Below are positions 8,717 through 16,020 of a DNA stretch of 52,501 nucleotides, one piece after another. Under the pieces are notes generated by a model, which worked only from the letters and a program-made list of their open reading frames with translations, was not told the DNA's origin and did no database searches. A program made the position numbers and the translations under genes. Numbering within the stretch: position 1 is the stretch's first letter; the number at the start of each line of letters is the position of its first letter. This stretch comes from JANNMJ01 sp031397815 (lineage in GTDB: Bacteria; Bacteroidota; Bacteroidia; Cytophagales; Hymenobacteraceae), in contig JANNMJ010000054.1 in NCBI GenBank assembly GCA_031397815.1, forward strand, positions 1 to 52,501. Reading direction: 5' to 3'.

Positions 8717-8848
8717 GTGAACACCGGGGGACAACCCCCACCCAACGAACCACCAAAAAAGCCGTTTCCAGCGCCTGAGGCGGGGCAAAGGTACTCCCGA
8801 TCTACCCCAAACCGCGCCTAAAAACGGTTACTGTCCCCCGGTGTTCAC
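8717..8848. repeat. 17-bp perfect inverted repeat between attL and integrase
   Basis: The arms GTGAACACCGGGGGACA (8717-8733) and its exact reverse complement (8832-8848) are 98 bases apart. The right arm ends 6 bases beyond the 3' end of the integrase gene. Possible roles are paired recombinase or directionality-factor arm sites beside attL, or a long-range hairpin that terminates or attenuates the leftward lysogeny transcript. No copy was noticed near attR. Confidence 0.7.
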
Positions 8849-8854
8849 GGCGTG

Positions 8855-10195
8855 TTATACCGGCGTTGTACCAGTTCGGTAGTAAACGGCCATCGCTTCC
8901 TGATCCAGTTCGCCTTCTTCGAGTTCCGCTAAATACGCCTGCGTCGTCGCCAGATCGCCGTGCCCGAGCAAATCCTTAATAGCCGAGACGTTGCCGCCGA
9001 GGGCTAAACGGGCGGCGTTGGCGAAGGAGTGCCGCGCCACGTGGGTCGTGAGGTGAATGTCCGTCAGCCCCGCCAACGGCGCGAGTCGCTTGAGCCATTC
9101 GTTCAGAGCCGATTCGATGGACTCAATCTTTTTGAGCAGCGTGCGCAGCTGCAAGCGCGCCGTTTCCGGGTTGGCGCTGGGCGGTTGGGCGTAGGTCTGC
9201 CGGTGATCGAGCAGGGGCAGCAGGTAGCGCTCGGGTAGGGGAGGCCCGGCGGCGATGTAGCGGTTGAGGATCGCATCGAGCCGCGGGTGACGCGGGACGG
9301 ATTTGGTTTTGCCCGTCTTGCGCTCGGTGAACACCACGCGGTCGGGCCGCAGGTGCCCGTAGCGCAGCTCAATCACGTCGCCTACGCGGGTGCCTTGCAG
9401 GTGATAGGCCAGCAGCCAGGCATCGCGGGTGAATTGTGCCCAGTGCCGCCGGGAGCGTGGTGGCATCGGCGGAACCGGCATCGTCTCAAACGCGATGACC
9501 TGCGCTTCGCTGAGCCGGTCCTTGCGCTTCTTGCTGCCCTTGCGCGAGAGCTTGACGTACAGGAACGGGTTCGACTCGAAGGGCACCACCTGCTCTAGTA
9601 CGGCCTGCTTGAACACGGTGCGAATCACTTCCAGCTCCTTGTTAATCGAGAGGCCGCCGTCGGGGTAGCGCGCCAGATACGCCGACTTCCAGTCGCGCAC
9701 CCACGCGGGCGTGAGGCGCGAGAAGGGGAGGGGCTGCCCGGCGCCGGCGTGGTTCTCCAGCTTGGTGAGAATGGAGCGCCGTTTGGCGGCCGTGCGCGGG
9801 TTGCCGCTGTGCTCGCAGCGCACCACTTCCAGCCGGAAGTAGGTGAGAAAGTCGGGCGCGGCGGGCGCCGTGGTGGCGTCGGGGGTATCGCGGGGTTTGA
9901 TGAAGAGCGCCTTCAACTCATCGGCCGATGCGGCGGGGTTCTCGCGGATGAGCTGCCGGGCGCGGGCCAGCTCGTCGGTCAAGTGGTCGTTATCGACGAC
10001 GTGCGCCGTGTGGCCGGTGAGCAGCCACTTCTTCTGTACTTCCGTGGCTTTCGTGTTCCAGTTCTTGGCCACGCACGCCACGCCCGCGTTCACAAACCGG
10101 CTGATGCGGTCTTTGGTGAACCGGATGCGCACGTCCGTGAGGCCGTCGCTGTCGGCTTTCGCGGCGAGGGTGAGTTTGGCAGTCGCGAGGCCCAT
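8855..10195 (-). CDS. tyrosine site-specific integrase
   Basis: This 446-residue recombinase has the Bacteroidetes arrangement. An N-terminal arm-binding domain (about 1-110) is followed by a SAM-like core-binding domain (about 115-215) and a catalytic domain. Active-site residues are visible: R270 in GTRVGDVIEL, a Lys around 294-297, H385 and R388 in HVARHSF, H412 in GHGDLATTQ and the nucleophile Y421. It sits 147 bases from attL, as expected for the prophage integrase acting on the 16-bp core. Its ATG directly follows the TAA of the upstream gene, so it is the last gene of a leftward operon with the repressor. Expression from a lysogenic transcript suggests excision needs an unidentified directionality factor, perhaps one of the small early proteins. 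Confidence 0.93.
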   Translation of the reverse strand: MGLATAKLTLAAKADSDGLTDVRIRFTKDRISRFVNAGVACVAKNWNTKATEVQKKWLLTGHTAHVVDNDHLTDELARARQLIRENPAASADELKALFIKPRDTPDATTAPAAPDFLTYFRLEVVRCEHSGNPRTAAKRRSILTKLENHAGAGQPLPFSRLTPAWVRDWKSAYLARYPDGGLSINKELEVIRTVFKQAVLEQVVPFESNPFLYVKLSRKGSKKRKDRLSEAQVIAFETMPVPPMPPRSRRHWAQFTRDAWLLAYHLQGTRVGDVIELRYGHLRPDRVVFTERKTGKTKSVPRHPRLDAILNRYIAAGPPLPERYLLPLLDHRQTYAQPPSANPETARLQLRTLLKKIESIESALNEWLKRLAPLAGLTDIHLTTHVARHSFANAARLALGGNVSAIKDLLGHGDLATTQAYLAELEEGELDQEAMAVYYRTGTTPV

Positions 10196-11278
10196 TTAGA
10201 CGACGGAAGCGCCGGGCTTCTTCGCGTCTAATTGCGTCGCCACGGCAATGATCTGCTCACTGTACTTATAGATGTCGTCGAGCGAGCTGATCTCCGAACG
10301 CACATCCTTTTTATTCTCGTCGAGGAAGGAGATATAAAGCTTTGCGCCGTTGAGCCACAGGCGGCAGACCGTCTTGTTTTTATTGTCGTCGAGCAGCACG
10401 TTGAGGTAGCTGGCCGTGTCGCGGTGGGTGATGCGCGCAGTGTCTACCTTCTGTCGCAGAATGGCCTTAACGATCATAAAGGCTTCGCGCTCGGCTTCCG
10501 TGAACTCAGTTGCGCGCGTTTGCTCAGCAGACGGTTCTTCTACTACGGGCAGCGTTTGCACGACCTCTTCCTTTGCCAGCGCGGACTTCAGACGGTCGGT
10601 AATCATCTCATTAATGAGCTGGGTACTCGACTTGCGCACGATGGTGACAAACTGCTCCATTACCTTCTCCGTGAGCTTGCCCGACGCTACCTGCCGCGCA
10701 AAAAGGCGTACAAAGTCGGCGCTGGGGTCTCGCAGCTCCGCGGCAAGCAGCTGCTTGACTTCGCGGGTATACTTGAGTTCGGAAGCTGAACTCAGAATTT
10801 GCTCGACGTTGAAGCCCGTTTTGTGAAACTTCTTGAGCTCGAAAACGGCCGCTTCACTCATATCGGTGATGTTGATTTCCCAAAAGGGCTTATCATCCAT
10901 CTTGTTCGGCTCAATCAAATCCGTATAAAAACGGTAGATAATGCCGTTGGTGAGGATGCCGAACCGCGTGGCGGTTACGTGGAAATACCGGTGAAGCTGC
11001 GAGTTGTGAACATCGAGCGTCTCTCTCCAGTGTTTACACTCGACGATGAGAATCGGCACCCCTTCTTTCTGAATGCAGTAATCCACTTTTTCGCCCTTTT
11101 TGATACCTAAGTCGGCGATAAATTCAGGGATGACTTCGATGGGGTTGAAGACGTCATAACCGAGCGCAGCCAGAAAGGGCATAACAAAGGCGCTTTTGGT
11201 CGCCTCTTCGGTTTGTACGTTTTCTTTTAAGCGGCCGACGCGTTCGCCGAGCGCTTTAATGGCGTCAATAAAGTCCAT
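10196..11278 (-). CDS. type I restriction R-subunit-like nuclease-domain protein (HSDR_N_2 type)
   Basis: The 360-residue protein carries a PD-(D/E)XK core like the N-terminal nuclease domain of type I restriction R subunits: D66 in GEKVDYC and E80-x-K82 in ILIVECKHW. This is followed by the HRYFHVTATRFGILTNGIIYRFYTD-type strand-helix pattern seen in that family. A helical middle region (about 170-250) and a small beta-rich C-terminal domain complete it. It has no helicase motor, so it is not a complete restriction enzyme. It is expressed between the repressor and the integrase, that is, in the lysogen. That fits a superinfection-exclusion or anti-competitor role, but this is inference. Alternatives are a nuclease used in phage DNA metabolism or a protein acting with a host motor. 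Confidence 0.75.
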   Translation of the reverse strand: MDFIDAIKALGERVGRLKENVQTEEATKSAFVMPFLAALGYDVFNPIEVIPEFIADLGIKKGEKVDYCIQKEGVPILIVECKHWRETLDVHNSQLHRYFHVTATRFGILTNGIIYRFYTDLIEPNKMDDKPFWEINITDMSEAAVFELKKFHKTGFNVEQILSSASELKYTREVKQLLAAELRDPSADFVRLFARQVASGKLTEKVMEQFVTIVRKSSTQLINEMITDRLKSALAKEEVVQTLPVVEEPSAEQTRATEFTEAEREAFMIVKAILRQKVDTARITHRDTASYLNVLLDDNKNKTVCRLWLNGAKLYISFLDENKKDVRSEISSLDDIYKYSEQIIAVATQLDAKKPGASVV

Positions 11279-11317
11279 TGGAATGGGAGTAGGGGGAAAG
11301 GAAAAAATTAGAAAATA

Positions 11318-12070
11318 TTATCGTTCTGCCGGGAGGTAGGCTTCCCCTACTTTCCACAGACAGTTTACCTCAGACAGCGGCACGCGCAGGGTCTGGGGCA
11401 TATCGGGATTATCGGCGCGCATCACCAGCACGCCGTTCTCGCAGTCGATGATGCGCTTGATGACAAACATCTCCGTCTTGGTGCTGACCGCGTGAACGCC
11501 GCGCGCGTGCTGCCAGTCGCCATCAGTCACCTTCCGAACTAGGGCGCGGGCGCCGTGGGGATAGCGTGGCGCCATCGAGTTTCCTTCGATTTCAATTCCG
11601 CGCGCTTTCGAATAGTCCACGCCGGGTTCCTTGATCCAGATCATCATCTCGCCTTCCGCCTGCTCTTCTGATTTTGGGTCTTGGCAGGTTGCCAAAAATG
11701 AACCCATCGCCTTAATCGAGTAGAAGCGGATGGGGATGAACTCCATCTCACCGGGGAGCAAATCGCGGTAGTTGGATTCGGTAGGAGCGACCGGCAAAAT
11801 CACATCATTATGTGTCTCGCCGGGGCCAAACATGGGGCCTTCGCCGTGTAACAAAAACGTTAGAGACAAACCGAATTGTTTAGCGGCTGCCGCTGCTACT
11901 TCGGGGTTGACTCGGCGCTTTCCTGACTCATACCCCGTCCATGCTTGGGGTATGAAGCCCGTAGATTCAGCAAATTGTTTCACACTTCTGACGCGTCCTA
12001 AACGTTTCAGTTCGTTGTAGGATTCTACAAAGCGCTGTGTGATAGATGATTGAGCCAAGTCGGTAATCAT
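11318..12070 (-). CDS. phage repressor, HTH plus S24 (LexA/CI-like) domain
   Basis: The ATG at 12070 gives 250 residues. The N-terminal helix-turn-helix (about 15-75; VKQFAESTGF ... WTGYESGKRRV) binds operators. The C-terminal S24 fold carries GNSMAPRY with Ser165 and the candidate partner Lys205 in FVIKRI. This catalytic pair is intact, so RecA-stimulated self-cleavage and SOS induction are plausible, although I cannot place the cleavage site with certainty. The longer upstream reading frame is rejected because it crosses the operator region and is hydrophobic and out of character. It leads the leftward operon with the HSDR_N-like gene and integrase, and faces the rightward early genes. It probably represses the early promoter at 12105-12137 and its own transcription. 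Confidence 0.85.
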   Translation of the reverse strand: MITDLAQSSITQRFVESYNELKRLGRVRSVKQFAESTGFIPQAWTGYESGKRRVNPEVAAAAAKQFGLSLTFLLHGEGPMFGPGETHNDVILPVAPTESNYRDLLPGEMEFIPIRFYSIKAMGSFLATCQDPKSEEQAEGEMMIWIKEPGVDYSKARGIEIEGNSMAPRYPHGARALVRKVTDGDWQHARGVHAVSTKTEMFVIKRIIDCENGVLVMRADNPDMPQTLRVPLSEVNCLWKVGEAYLPAER

Positions 12071-12104
12071 TGCGGGAAAAATGTTAGAGGTAGTAACCAG
12101 TTTG

Positions 12105-12137
12105 TTTGGAGATTTGTAAACAGTTTGTTTACCTTTG
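12105..12137 (+). promoter_or_regulatory. early rightward promoter, Bacteroidetes type
   Basis: A -33 TTTG (12105-12108) and a -7 TACCTTTG (12130-12137) are separated by 21 bases, matching the Bacteroidetes primary sigma consensus. It overlaps the operator palindromes and lies about 50 bases before the first rightward gene at 12186. Confidence 0.65.
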
Positions 12138-12184
12138 TCGCATCGGTACCAAACAGGTACCAATACGGAACTAAAGGTAAACAA
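12116..12184. promoter_or_regulatory. repressor operator region with nested dyads
   Basis: Three symmetric elements are nested. GTAAAC-5-GTTTAC lies at 12116-12132. A 12-bp inverted repeat (TTGTTTACCTTT at 12125-12136, AAAGGTAAACAA at 12173-12184) encloses two GGTACC boxes at 12145-12150 and 12156-12161. The outer arms and the GGTACC pair share nearly the same centre, about 12153-12155. The layout suggests repressor and Cro-like dimers binding over both divergent promoters and possibly a looped complex. Confidence 0.6.
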
Positions 12185-12185
12185 G

Positions 12186-12410
12186 ATGACCACCGAAACA
12201 CAAGGCACTACGCGAATTGATTTGCGTGACGCCCTTCCCCACGGTCAGCAGGCGGCCCTCGCCGAGCATTTCGGCATTTCCCGCCGCGCCGTCCGGAAGG
12301 CCTTGAAGGACGGTCGCCCCGGTAATCGGGTGGTAGCAGAAGCCGCCCGCATCTGCCGGGAAGCTGGTACGCTGAGCGCCGCTCAGGACTTCGCCAACCT
12401 CAGCGCCTAG
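12186..12410 (+). CDS. small HTH protein, Cro-like candidate
   Basis: The ATG at 12186 gives 74 residues; an upstream TTG is rejected because it lies inside the operator. Residues about 20-60 form a helix-turn-helix pattern (QQAALAEHFGISRRAVRKAL). It is the first rightward gene opposite the repressor, the position of Cro. It probably binds the same operators to favour lytic growth, although it could also be the excision directionality factor. Confidence 0.65.
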   Translation: MTTETQGTTRIDLRDALPHGQQAALAEHFGISRRAVRKALKDGRPGNRVVAEAARICREAGTLSAAQDFANLSA

Positions 12411-12418
12411 CCCCCGCG

Positions 12419-12733
12419 ATGCTCACCGCCCCGACCATCCTGCAAGCCGTGCCGCTGGCCGACTACCAAGCGGTAGCGGCGCAGCTCGACGTCGAGCGCG
12501 CCGAAAAGGCAGCGCTGGTGGCGCGGGTGCGGGCGCTGGAAGATGCCGTGATCGATGTGGCCGCCGCGATGGAGTCGACCGGCCTGAGCCGCACCGCCCT
12601 CTATCAGGAAGCCCGCCGCCCCGATACGCTGCTTGTGCGCGTGCAAAACGGCCGCAGCGTGGGCTTTACCCGCGCCTCGTGCGTGGTCTACCGCCAAGCC
12701 AAAGAACTCGGGCGGCACCGTTCCGCCCGCTAA
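12419..12733 (+). CDS. small early protein with coiled coil
   Basis: The 104-residue protein has a predicted helical, Ala/Glu/Arg-rich stretch (residues 15-55). A segment with helix-turn-helix spacing follows (GLSRTALYQEAR, then a Val-rich strand). It follows the Cro-like gene by 8 bases and is likely in the same transcript. A DNA-binding or replication-accessory role is possible. No family is recognised. Confidence 0.6.
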   Translation: MLTAPTILQAVPLADYQAVAAQLDVERAEKAALVARVRALEDAVIDVAAAMESTGLSRTALYQEARRPDTLLVRVQNGRSVGFTRASCVVYRQAKELGRHRSAR

Positions 12734-12762
12734 TACCCACCCACCCAAAACCCCCCAAACCG

Positions 12763-12936
12763 GTGAAAACCAACCCCCACTACCGCGCCCGCCACAAAGC
12801 GGCCCGCTTCTACTGCCGCCTGATGGCGGCGCAAACGGCCCGCACCGTGGCCCCGTCGCATTCCCCCCTGCACCGTCGGGCGCTGGCTGTTGAGGCCGCT
12901 TTACGGCTGCGGTGGTCGTCCCGCTTCACGGCTTAG
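12763..12936 (+). CDS. small basic protein, 57 residues
   Basis: A GTG start at 12763 gives a protein beginning VKTNPHYRARHKAARFYC, very rich in Arg, Ala and His. ATG codons further upstream in this frame lie inside the preceding gene. It may bind nucleic acid. Its reality is supported by its position in a compact array of small genes rather than by homology. Confidence 0.45.
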   Translation: MKTNPHYRARHKAARFYCRLMAAQTARTVAPSHSPLHRRALAVEAALRLRWSSRFTA

Positions 12937-12947
12937 CTCTTCCTCCG

Positions 12948-13208
12948 ATGCCCTACTGCCTGCCCGCCCCCGGTCAAATGATGGCCTTCCTTGATGACTG
13001 CTACACCCGCCCGACGGCGGAAGTCATCGCCGAGCTAGACAAGGTGCTCGCCGACCCGCTGATGATCGACGATGCCGCCCACCTGCGCACGCCACAAGGC
13101 CGGTCAACGGACAGCGAACACCTGCGCTGGCACACGGCCCTGCGCCGCGCCCTCGGCTCGCTGCGCAACCGCCGGGCCGACCTGAAAGCCAAAGAGCGGG
13201 ACGTGTAA
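12948..13208 (+). CDS. small early protein, 86 residues
   Basis: The chosen ATG at 12948 gives MPYCLPAPGQMMAFL at the start, then a predicted helical protein ending in a basic stretch (RNRRADLKAKERDV). An upstream ATG at 12912 is possible but overlaps the previous gene. Its stop overlaps the next start (TAATG), which supports translation. No family is recognised. Confidence 0.55.
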   Translation: MPYCLPAPGQMMAFLDDCYTRPTAEVIAELDKVLADPLMIDDAAHLRTPQGRSTDSEHLRWHTALRRALGSLRNRRADLKAKERDV

Positions 13209-13330
13209 TGGAGCGCGCCAAACGGTTCCTCTCGCGCCCACAGTCGCTCGCCCTCGGCGCCTTACTGCTCACGCTGCTAGCCCTGCTGCTGAATCTGTCC
13301 AGCCTGTACGCCACGGCGGAATGCCCCTGA
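13208..13330 (+). CDS. very small membrane protein, 40 residues
   Basis: The ATG at 13208 shares its A with the TAA of the preceding gene. A short basic N-terminus (MERAKRFLSRPQ) is followed by one membrane helix (about residues 14-33, mostly Leu and Ala) and a short tail ending AECP. The positive-inside rule puts the N-terminus in the cytoplasm. Small single-span early phage proteins often act in exclusion or host takeover, but no function can be assigned. Confidence 0.55.
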   Translation: MERAKRFLSRPQSLALGALLLTLLALLLNLSSLYATAECP

Positions 13331-13367
13331 AATCGTCACCTCAAATGCCCTTAGGGCCTTTTCAAAT

Positions 13368-13763
13368 ATGTCCACGTTCATTCCCTCCTATTGCTACCGC
13401 ACGGCGATGATCGACGTGCTCAACGCTGCCCAATCGGAAGAAGGCGGCTTTATCACCCCGGCGGAAATCCAGCGGATTCTCGCCAAACACGGCTTGCCCA
13501 CCCAGCCCTCGGCGCTGGTGGCGTTGGCCGTCGTGCCCCCGGTGGCCGCGCCCGGTGAAGCGAGCGCCGATGTGCGCTACGCGACGACCAAGCAGAAAGA
13601 GGAGATCATTCGGCTCCTCAACAACCCCGTCATCACGCGGGCGGAGAAAACGAAGATGCTCCTCAACATCAACAAGATGAATCAGGAGCGCGCGCAGCTG
13701 AGCATTGACAAGCTGCGGCTCGCCATCAAGGAGCGCGAAGCCGAACAACGCATCGCCGCTTAG
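13368..13763 (+). CDS. early phage protein, 131 residues
   Basis: The N-terminal half carries a short domain (EGGFITPAEIQRILAKHGLP). A linker rich in Val, Pro and Ala follows, then a helical C-terminus from residue 70 (TTKQKEEIIRLLNN ... TRAEKTKMLLNINKMN) with the repeated pattern seen in small DNA-replication accessory proteins. It lies just upstream of the SSB-like gene. No family is recognised with certainty. Confidence 0.6.
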   Translation: MSTFIPSYCYRTAMIDVLNAAQSEEGGFITPAEIQRILAKHGLPTQPSALVALAVVPPVAAPGEASADVRYATTKQKEEIIRLLNNPVITRAEKTKMLLNINKMNQERAQLSIDKLRLAIKEREAEQRIAA

Positions 13764-13822
13764 TCCCTTTCCCTCACGCCAACAAACGCCGGGGACGGGG
13801 CCTAAACCGAACACCTCATACA

Positions 13823-14479
13823 ATGGCTGGCATCGTTGCAAGCTCAACCGGTTCGTCATCGAACTACACCCCGGCACCCGCCGGTAATCACATGGCCCGC
13901 TGCATCTCGATGGTGCAGATCGGCACGGAAGACGACGAGTATCAGGGGCAGCCGAAAAAGCTGCACCGGGTGCGCATCACGTGGGAGCTGCCCACGGAAA
14001 CGAAGGTCTTCAAGGAAGAGAACGGGGAGCAACCGTACCTCATCTCGAAGGACTACACCCTGTCGATGCACGCGAAGGCGACCCTGCGGCATCACCTCGA
14101 ATCGTGGCGCGGGAAGCCTTACACGGACGAAGAGGCGAACGCGGTCGATATCACCAAGCTCCTCGGCGTGGCGTGCATGCTCAACGTGATCCACGTGCCG
14201 GACGCGAAGGGCAACCTCAAAGCGCGGCTGTCATCGGTGGCAGCGATGCCGAAAGGCGTCAAGTGCCCGCCGCAGATTATGCCGCAGGTGGTGCTCTGCT
14301 ACCCCGGCCCCGGCGAGGCTTACGACTGGAAGACCTACGAAGCCCTGCCCGAATGGCTGCGCACGCGCATCAGCGCCACGCCCGAATTCAAGGCGATGAA
14401 GGAGCCGCAGGTCACGGTCGTGAGCGGTGGCAATGATGCCCCCGCTCAAGAGGAAGACGACGACAAACTGCCCTTCTAA
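13823..14479 (+). CDS. putative single-stranded DNA-binding protein
   Basis: The 218-residue protein has a beta-rich body (about 20-190) with KLHRVRITWELPTE and KDYTLSMHAKATLRHHLE. It ends in an acidic tip, EEDDDKLPF. Such a tip with a terminal Pro-Phe is a hallmark of SSB proteins, where it recruits repair and replication partners. It precedes a helicase, RecB-like nuclease and primase, which fits a replication or recombination module. It does not show an obvious canonical SSB core, so it may belong to a phage-specific ssDNA-binding family. Confidence 0.6.
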   Translation: MAGIVASSTGSSSNYTPAPAGNHMARCISMVQIGTEDDEYQGQPKKLHRVRITWELPTETKVFKEENGEQPYLISKDYTLSMHAKATLRHHLESWRGKPYTDEEANAVDITKLLGVACMLNVIHVPDAKGNLKARLSSVAAMPKGVKCPPQIMPQVVLCYPGPGEAYDWKTYEALPEWLRTRISATPEFKAMKEPQVTVVSGGNDAPAQEEDDDKLPF

Positions 14480-14506
14480 GCTGCCCCTTTCCCGGATATC
14501 TGTCCC

Positions 14507-14737
14507 GTGAACGTCACCGCCTTTGCTTCTCTGCTACGACGCGCTTTTGCGCTCGATACCTGGTACACCCCCGACGGCGCCACGCGCGCCCTCCGGCGCA
14601 TCGGGTGCAAGCAGGAGGCAGGGGCGGTGATTGATGCGGCCCGCCGGGGCGGCTGGGTAGAAGACCACCCGACGTGCCCCGGTGATTTCTGCTTGCTGTC
14701 GGCGAAGGTGCCGACCACCCCTCTCAGCGAACAATAA
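14507..14737 (+). CDS. small phage protein, GTG start, 76 residues
   Basis: The protein begins MNVTAFASLLRRAFALDTW and has helical segments (TRALRRIGCKQEAGAVIDAARRG) followed by a short region with two Cys. The helix pattern could be a winged-helix fold. It lies 27 bases after the SSB-like gene. No family is recognised. Confidence 0.55.
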   Translation: MNVTAFASLLRRAFALDTWYTPDGATRALRRIGCKQEAGAVIDAARRGGWVEDHPTCPGDFCLLSAKVPTTPLSEQ

Positions 14738-14808
14738 AAAACCCCGCCGCCGGAGTAGGACCCGACGACGAGGCACTTCAAAAAAACCGAATAACCCTCA
14801 AAAGTACC

Positions 14809-14961
14809 ATGGCTAAGAAAGATTCCTGCCTGATTACCCCCGCCGCACCCGTGCTCGTGCTGCGCATCTGTGACGCCAAAGGTGCGGTGCTGGAGGCGAA
14901 CGTCGCTTACCAGCTCGACAACGAAAGCCGCTTTGTCCGGAAGGAGGTAGCCAGTGTCTAA
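14809..14961 (+). CDS. small phage protein, 50 residues
   Basis: The ATG at 14809 gives MAKKDSCLITPAAPVLVLRI and an end RKEVASV. A small beta-type fold is suggested by alternating hydrophobics. Its last eight bases (GTGTCTAA) contain the GTG start of the next gene, and the Shine-Dalgarno of that gene lies inside its own coding sequence. This arrangement recurs at 16000-16020. Confidence 0.55.
   Translation: MAKKDSCLITPAAPVLVLRICDAKGAVLEANVAYQLDNESRFVRKEVASV
14941..14947 (+). promoter_or_regulatory. strong Shine-Dalgarno for gene at 14954
   Basis: AAGGAGG lies 6 bases before a GTG start. It decides the GTG at 14954 and is unusual because most Bacteroidetes genes lack Shine-Dalgarno sequences. 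Confidence 0.7.
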
Positions 14962-15238
14962 CGAACAAGCCACTGTTGCCTCGGCTCTGAGCGCCCTCGA
15001 ATCGGCCACCGAAACCAATCAGGTATTGGCGCGCCGCCTGTCGGCCTGTGATGACGCCCTGCGCGAGCTGGTGACGCGCGCGGCCACCGGCCCGCTGACC
15101 CTCGCCACCGTCTGCGCGGTGCTCGCGGGCGCGGGGGTGAACGCGGCGCACTACGGGTGCGGGGCGGCCCGCGCTGCGGCTGCCCCGTGCGGGGGCGGGC
15201 TGACGCTGGTGAATGGAAAGGAGGTCACCAATGGCTAG
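14954..15238 (+). CDS. small phage protein, 94 residues
   Basis: The GTG start is fixed by the Shine-Dalgarno at 14941-14947 and overlaps the previous stop by eight bases. Residues 1-55 are helical (ATVASALSALESATETNQVL). The C-terminal half is rich in Ala, Gly and Cys and ends NGKEVTNG, where the next gene's Shine-Dalgarno is embedded. No family is recognised. Confidence 0.55.
   Translation: MSNEQATVASALSALESATETNQVLARRLSACDDALRELVTRAATGPLTLATVCAVLAGAGVNAAHYGCGAARAAAAPCGGGLTLVNGKEVTNG
15218..15224 (+). promoter_or_regulatory. strong Shine-Dalgarno for gene at 15231
   Basis: AAGGAGG lies 6 bases before the ATG at 15231. It sets the start and rules out the ATG 18 bases upstream. Confidence 0.7.
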
Positions 15239-15551
15239 ATCTTTTGAAGAAGTGAGCCGCTTGACGATTCGATTAAAAGAGAATCAAGACGCTACGCACG
15301 ACCACCTGATTGCGGGCTGTCAGCAACGCATCGCCAACGCTACCGAGAAGCAAGCCAACGCCGCCGAACGGCAGGCCGTGGCCGCCGAAAAGCAGCTCGA
15401 AGAAACCCGCGCCCTCAATGGCCGCCTCACGCGGATGCTCGCCAAGTACGAAGACGTACTGCGCTCGAACACGTCGCTGAAAGGCAAGATCACCACGCTG
15501 CGCGCGGAGGTCAATAAGCTCAAGGCGGAGAAAGGGGGCGCCAATGCCTGA
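15231..15551 (+). CDS. coiled-coil phage protein, 106 residues
   Basis: From about residue 30 onward the sequence is one long helix with heptad-like repeats (NATEKQANAAERQAVAAEKQ). It ends in a basic Leu/Lys segment. It could be an oligomerisation or scaffold-like accessory factor for replication. The start is set by the Shine-Dalgarno at 15218-15224. Its end overlaps the next gene by eight bases. Confidence 0.6.
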   Translation: MARSFEEVSRLTIRLKENQDATHDHLIAGCQQRIANATEKQANAAERQAVAAEKQLEETRALNGRLTRMLAKYEDVLRSNTSLKGKITTLRAEVNKLKAEKGGANA

Positions 15552-16020
15552 GCTTTATACGGCTGCCCTGTTGCCCGACCAACTGCCGTTGCTGGGCGCG
15601 ACCATCGGCGGGTATTTGGTCGATAGCCTGACCATCGACGGCCAAAAGATTCGCGGCCGGGTGCGCAAACAGTACATGCCGGGCGGGGAAGTGCCGTGCC
15701 GGTGGATGCTCACCGGTCGGCACGAGCTGAAAGAGGCGCTGTCGCTCGACTTGGCCCCGCTGCGCTTTCAGGTTGGCGAGCTCGTGATGCTTACGCGTTC
15801 GCGCAGTGGCACGTGGCACAATCACGCGCGAGAAGGCGGGGACTATACCGGCACCGTGGGCGTGATTGACCGCTTTTGCTTGGGACAAGCCGAAGTAATC
15901 TGTTCCGGATTTAATCCCTGCCATCGGCTCGTGATAAACGGCAAGGTTCGCCAGCGAAAAGACATGTACACCTTTCGGGTGCGCGGGGTGGATATCAGGA
16001 AGGAGGCGGTCAGTGTCTAA
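15544..16020 (+). CDS. phage protein, 158 residues, unknown
   Basis: The protein is beta-rich with no membrane segment. It contains IDGQKIRGRVRKQYMPGG, and a basic Cys-containing C-terminal stretch ends RKEAVSV. Its last 21 bases carry the Shine-Dalgarno and GTG start of the helicase, in a junction nearly identical to the one at 14941-14961. No family is recognised. Its position suggests a role in early DNA metabolism. Confidence 0.55.
   Translation: MPELYTAALLPDQLPLLGATIGGYLVDSLTIDGQKIRGRVRKQYMPGGEVPCRWMLTGRHELKEALSLDLAPLRFQVGELVMLTRSRSGTWHNHAREGGDYTGTVGVIDRFCLGQAEVICSGFNPCHRLVINGKVRQRKDMYTFRVRGVDIRKEAVSV
16000..16006 (+). promoter_or_regulatory. strong Shine-Dalgarno for helicase at 16013
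   Basis: AAGGAGG lies 6 bases before the GTG at 16013. It supports translation of the helicase from the overlapping GTGTCTAA. Confidence 0.7.

Noticed and set aside
12069..12208. Extended N-terminus of the S24 repressor
   Set aside because: The extra 46 residues would be encoded by the operator and promoter region and are hydrophobic and atypical.
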